NCBI GenBank assembly: GCA_034110565.1
Contig: JAWUYY010000022.1
Span: forward strand, 1-25,249
Source: Bermanella sp034110565
GTDB lineage: Bacteria; Pseudomonadota; Gammaproteobacteria; Pseudomonadales; Oceanobacteraceae
Reading direction: 5' to 3'
DNA: 25,249 bases
Position numbers and translations under genes: made by a program. The notes beneath the pieces were generated by a model. It searched no databases, had not been told where the DNA came from, and worked only from the letters and a program-made list of their open reading frames with translations. This document shows, one piece after another, positions 23,431-25,249 of the stretch (position 1 is the first letter of the stretch; the number at the start of each line of letters is the position of its first letter).

Positions 23431-24096
23431 GTGAAAGCCGAACAAGCAGAACCTGCACGCATTGTCGTACTTATCTCCGGCTCTGGCAGTAACTTACAAG
23501 CGATAGCCGAAGCCTGCCAGAAAAAAGAAATTGATGGCGAAATTGTTGGGGTGATTAGTAATCGCCCCGGCGTAATGGGCTTAGATCGCGCGGCGCAATT
23601 TGACATTCCAAGTGTGGTGATAGACCACACCGAATATTCAACCCGCGAAGAATTTGATAGCAAACTTATTCATGAGATTGACCAATTTGGTGCCGATGTT
23701 ATCGTGCTTGCAGGGTTTATGCGTATTTTAACGCCTGATCTTGTGCGTCGTTATAAAGGCCGCTTACTCAACATTCACCCATCTTTATTACCAAAATACA
23801 AAGGCCTGCATACTCACAAGCGTGCCCTTGAAGCTGGCGATAAAGAACACGGAACAACGGTGCACTTTGTCAGCGAAGATCTAGACGGCGGCCCAAATGT
23901 CATTCAAGCGGTTGTACCAATTTTAGATGATGACAACGAAGGCAGCCTAACAACTCGCGTGCAGCAGCAAGAGCTCATCATTTATCCCATTGCAATTAAA
24001 TGGTTTGTAGAAGGTCGGATCACCATGCTTAAAGGTGATGCTTACTTCGACAACCAACCCCTACCTGAGTCTGGCGTGCAACTCTCTTCAAACTAG
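23431..24096 (+). CDS. purN: Phosphoribosylglycinamide formyltransferase
   Basis: This enzyme transfers a formyl group from 10-formyltetrahydrofolate to glycinamide ribonucleotide, the third step of purine synthesis. At 221 residues it shows the family motifs: GSGSNLQA near the N terminus, the catalytic asparagine and histidine in LNIHPSLLPKYKG, and the aspartate in HFVSEDLDGG. GTG is the start, with GAGGAA upstream inside the purM end (stop five bases before). The first ten or so residues are an unusual short charged leader. Its stop is followed by an inverted repeat and the DUF3108 gene. Confidence 0.95.
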   Translation: MKAEQAEPARIVVLISGSGSNLQAIAEACQKKEIDGEIVGVISNRPGVMGLDRAAQFDIPSVVIDHTEYSTREEFDSKLIHEIDQFGADVIVLAGFMRILTPDLVRRYKGRLLNIHPSLLPKYKGLHTHKRALEAGDKEHGTTVHFVSEDLDGGPNVIQAVVPILDDDNEGSLTTRVQQQELIIYPIAIKWFVEGRITMLKGDAYFDNQPLPESGVQLSSN

Positions 24097-24132
24097 AAGT
24101 GACACACGCAATTTAGAACAGACATTTCTAGC

Positions 24133-24159
24133 CAGTTGCTGGCATGAACACAGCAACTG
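24133..24159. repeat. 9-bp perfect inverted repeat upstream of DUF3108
   Basis: CAGTTGCTG and CAGCAACTG flank a 9-base loop. It lies in the 108-bp gap between purN and the DUF3108 gene and has no T tract on either side. A TATACT (24164-24169) just after it could be a -10 element, and CTGGCATGAACACAGCA inside it is a weak sigma54-like match. None of these readings is secure. Confidence 0.5.
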
Positions 24160-24204
24160 CGCTTATACTCAAAAACATATTAATGACCCTCTAGGCAGGA
24201 TGCT

Positions 24205-24948
24205 TTGTATAAAATCATTGTCACCTTTTTAATTGTACTCGCCAGCCAAATTAGCTGGAGCGACGACCAAGCAAAAACATCTCAGCCACAAGCACAACTC
24301 ACATCCTACCAAGCAAGCTATGAAGCGACCTGGAAAGCAGGCTGGTTCCCAATTACGGTGGACGCAAGCCGAGAACTGAGCAAACTAGAAAACGGCTTAT
24401 GGCAACTGACATTTGAAGCGTATTCCTCTATTGCTGACCTCCATGAGCAATCCCAATACAGCATCGAAGGCAATATCGTTAAACCCCATCATTATCGCTA
24501 TAAAACATCTGGATTTCTGTCTAAAAAACGCCGAGCACAAACCTTCGACTGGGAAAAACATAAAGTATGGGTGCCAGAGCGTGACGAATGGGCCAACTAT
24601 GAACTCACATTAGGGATTCAAGACAACCTAAGTTATCAAGAGCAAATTCGCCTAGACCTAATAGCCGGCAAAACCGAATTTTCATATTCAGTTGCCTATA
24701 AAAACAGACTTAAACAGTACGACTTTAAAGTAGCCAAACACGGAAAAACCAAAACCAAGCAAGGTTTAATTAACACCGTTGAAGTCATACAAAGCAAAGA
24801 CAACAAAAAAGAATCCACCCGTATTTGGTTTGCCGTGGATTACGATTACCTACTCATCAAATTAGAAACTAAGCAAAAAAATGGTGACAGCAATACAATC
24901 ACCCTCAAAAAAGCCACCATTAAAGATAAAGTTTTATTAGGCTACTAA
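24205..24948 (+). CDS. DUF3108 exported protein
   Basis: A 247-residue protein of the DUF3108 family, which normally follows purN. An N-terminal signal peptide (MYKIIVTFLIVLASQISWS) points to the periplasm or outer membrane. The rest is strand-rich with many aromatic residues (QASYEATWKAGWFPI, HYRYKTSGFLSKKRRAQTF, RIWFAVDYDYLLIKLE), like a beta-sheet, lipoprotein-carrier-type fold, though this is inference and there is no lipobox. The start is TTG with AGGA four bases upstream; an ATG five bases earlier is in another frame. The function is not known. Expression is likely to follow purMN unless the repeat region holds a promoter. Confidence 0.8.
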   Translation: MYKIIVTFLIVLASQISWSDDQAKTSQPQAQLTSYQASYEATWKAGWFPITVDASRELSKLENGLWQLTFEAYSSIADLHEQSQYSIEGNIVKPHHYRYKTSGFLSKKRRAQTFDWEKHKVWVPERDEWANYELTLGIQDNLSYQEQIRLDLIAGKTEFSYSVAYKNRLKQYDFKVAKHGKTKTKQGLINTVEVIQSKDNKKESTRIWFAVDYDYLLIKLETKQKNGDSNTITLKKATIKDKVLLGY

Positions 24949-24983
24949 TACTTTTTTCCTACATATAAATCACGTAGAATCAA

Positions 24984-25070
24984 TCCCATCCAGGGGGAGG
25001 CTTCGGCCTGAGATGTCTTTTTTGCGAACCCCTAGAACCTGATCCGGTTAATACCGGCGTAGGAATGGAC
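24984..25070 (+). promoter_or_regulatory. TPP (THI-box) riboswitch aptamer
   Basis: The conserved thiamine-pyrophosphate aptamer elements occur in order: GGGGGAGGC-TTCG-GCCTGAGAT (the P3 arm with the CUGAGA motif), GAACCCCTAGAACCTGATC (the family core), CCGGTTAATACCGG (P4/P5 stem-loop) and GCGTAGGAATGG. In known riboswitches, TPP binding turns off thiamine synthesis or transport genes. A possible -10 TAGAAT lies at 24975-24980. The downstream gene, 90 bases further, is an exported protein. Confidence 0.9.
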
Positions 25071-25076
25071 ATTCTT

Positions 25077-25130
25077 TTGCGTTTTTCTGCACACTTGCAG
25101 ACGCTACTAATACCTCTACGCAATAACCGG
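25077..25130 (+). promoter_or_regulatory. Possible expression platform of the TPP riboswitch
   Basis: After the aptamer, TTGCGT (25077-25082) pairs with ACGCAA (25118-25123), enclosing a TCTGCA-CACT-TGCAGA stem at 25086-25101. TAACCGG (25124-25130) is perfectly complementary to CCGGTTA (25044-25050) inside the aptamer, so the two folds could exclude each other. This predicts a ligand-dependent switch, but whether it stops translation or transcription is not shown. Confidence 0.5.
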
Positions 25131-25159
25131 GACTTATTCAATATTTTTGGAAAAGACCC

Positions 25160-25249
25160 ATGAAAACCCCAATACTTATATTAAGCACGCTGAGCTTTTC
25201 AGCCTTAGCGGCCGACCCCATACCTGTAAACAACCAAATCACCGATGCC
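25160..25249 (+). CDS. N terminus of an exported protein under a TPP riboswitch (partial)
   Basis: Only 30 codons lie in the window, starting at an ATG with GGAAAAG upstream. The first 18 residues (MKTPILILSTLSFSALAA) form a signal peptide, followed by DPIPVNNQITDA. A TPP riboswitch 90 bases upstream indicates that it takes part in thiamine uptake or use. In marine gammaproteobacteria such an exported gene is often a TonB-dependent outer-membrane receptor, and a periplasmic thiamine-binding protein is the other likely option. The visible part cannot tell them apart. Confidence 0.65.
   Translation, partial: MKTPILILSTLSFSALAADPIPVNNQITDA

Noticed and set aside
23053..23663. Antisense frames across the purM/purN junction
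   Set aside because: They overlap two well-supported purine genes. Their length follows from codon bias on the coding strand.

Overview
The window is a stretch of ordinary bacterial chromosome. It most resembles a marine gammaproteobacterium of the Oceanospirillales/Pseudomonadales area. Several gene orders match those I recall from Pseudomonas and Escherichia: gacA/uvrY-uvrC-pgsA-tRNA(Gly,Cys,Leu), yccA-tusDCBE-ybiB, and the proS ... yihY-arsC-wrbA-DUF2069 ... hda ... DUF2066-purM-purN-DUF3108 block. The DNA looks somewhat AT-leaning and genes are tightly packed. I see no insertion sequence, prophage, CRISPR array or sign of recent transfer. The genus assignment is inference.

Layout. (1) 1-7.7 kb, mostly minus strand: a protein lysine acetyltransferase with a dead acyl-CoA-synthetase part, then a GacA/UvrY response regulator, UvrC, PgsA and three tRNAs ending in a terminator. 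A histone-deacetylase-fold enzyme is divergent from the acetyltransferase, so a possible writer and eraser of acetyl-lysine share one 78-bp intergenic region. A tRNA-Ser(UGA) follows. (2) 7.8-11.0 kb, plus strand: a YccA/BAX-inhibitor membrane protein, the TusD-TusC-TusB-TusE sulfur relay for tRNA 2-thiouridine, and a YbiB/TrpD2-type nucleic-acid-binding protein. (3) 10.98-11.9 kb, minus strand: a cysteine-motif protein of unknown function, TusA, and a 50-codon gene sitting behind a near-perfect LexA box. This last is the most novel item in the window. (4) 12.0-15.35 kb, plus strand: ProS, a lytic transglycosylase, a 378-bp gap with palindromes, and a CBS-domain protein. (5) 15.36-18.77 kb: YihY on the minus strand, ArsC-WrbA-DUF2069 on the plus strand, then a small zinc-ribbon protein divergent from a degenerate exonuclease-like protein. 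(6) 18.77-22.2 kb, minus strand: DUF2066, a second CDP-alcohol phosphatidyltransferase, a PerM-type permease and Hda. (7) 22.4-25.25 kb, plus strand: PurM, PurN, DUF3108, then a TPP riboswitch in front of an exported protein cut off by the window edge.

Themes. Thiolation of tRNA is nearly complete here: TusA and TusBCDE are all present within 2.9 kb. DNA damage appears three times: UvrC, a LexA-controlled small gene, and YbiB, whose E. coli counterpart lies in an SOS operon. Convergent gene pairs are packed so closely that hairpins for one gene lie inside the coding 3' end of the opposing gene at 10.97, 15.38 and 18.79 kb. Several conserved genes use TTG or GTG starts (gacA, yihY, DUF3108, wrbA, purN).
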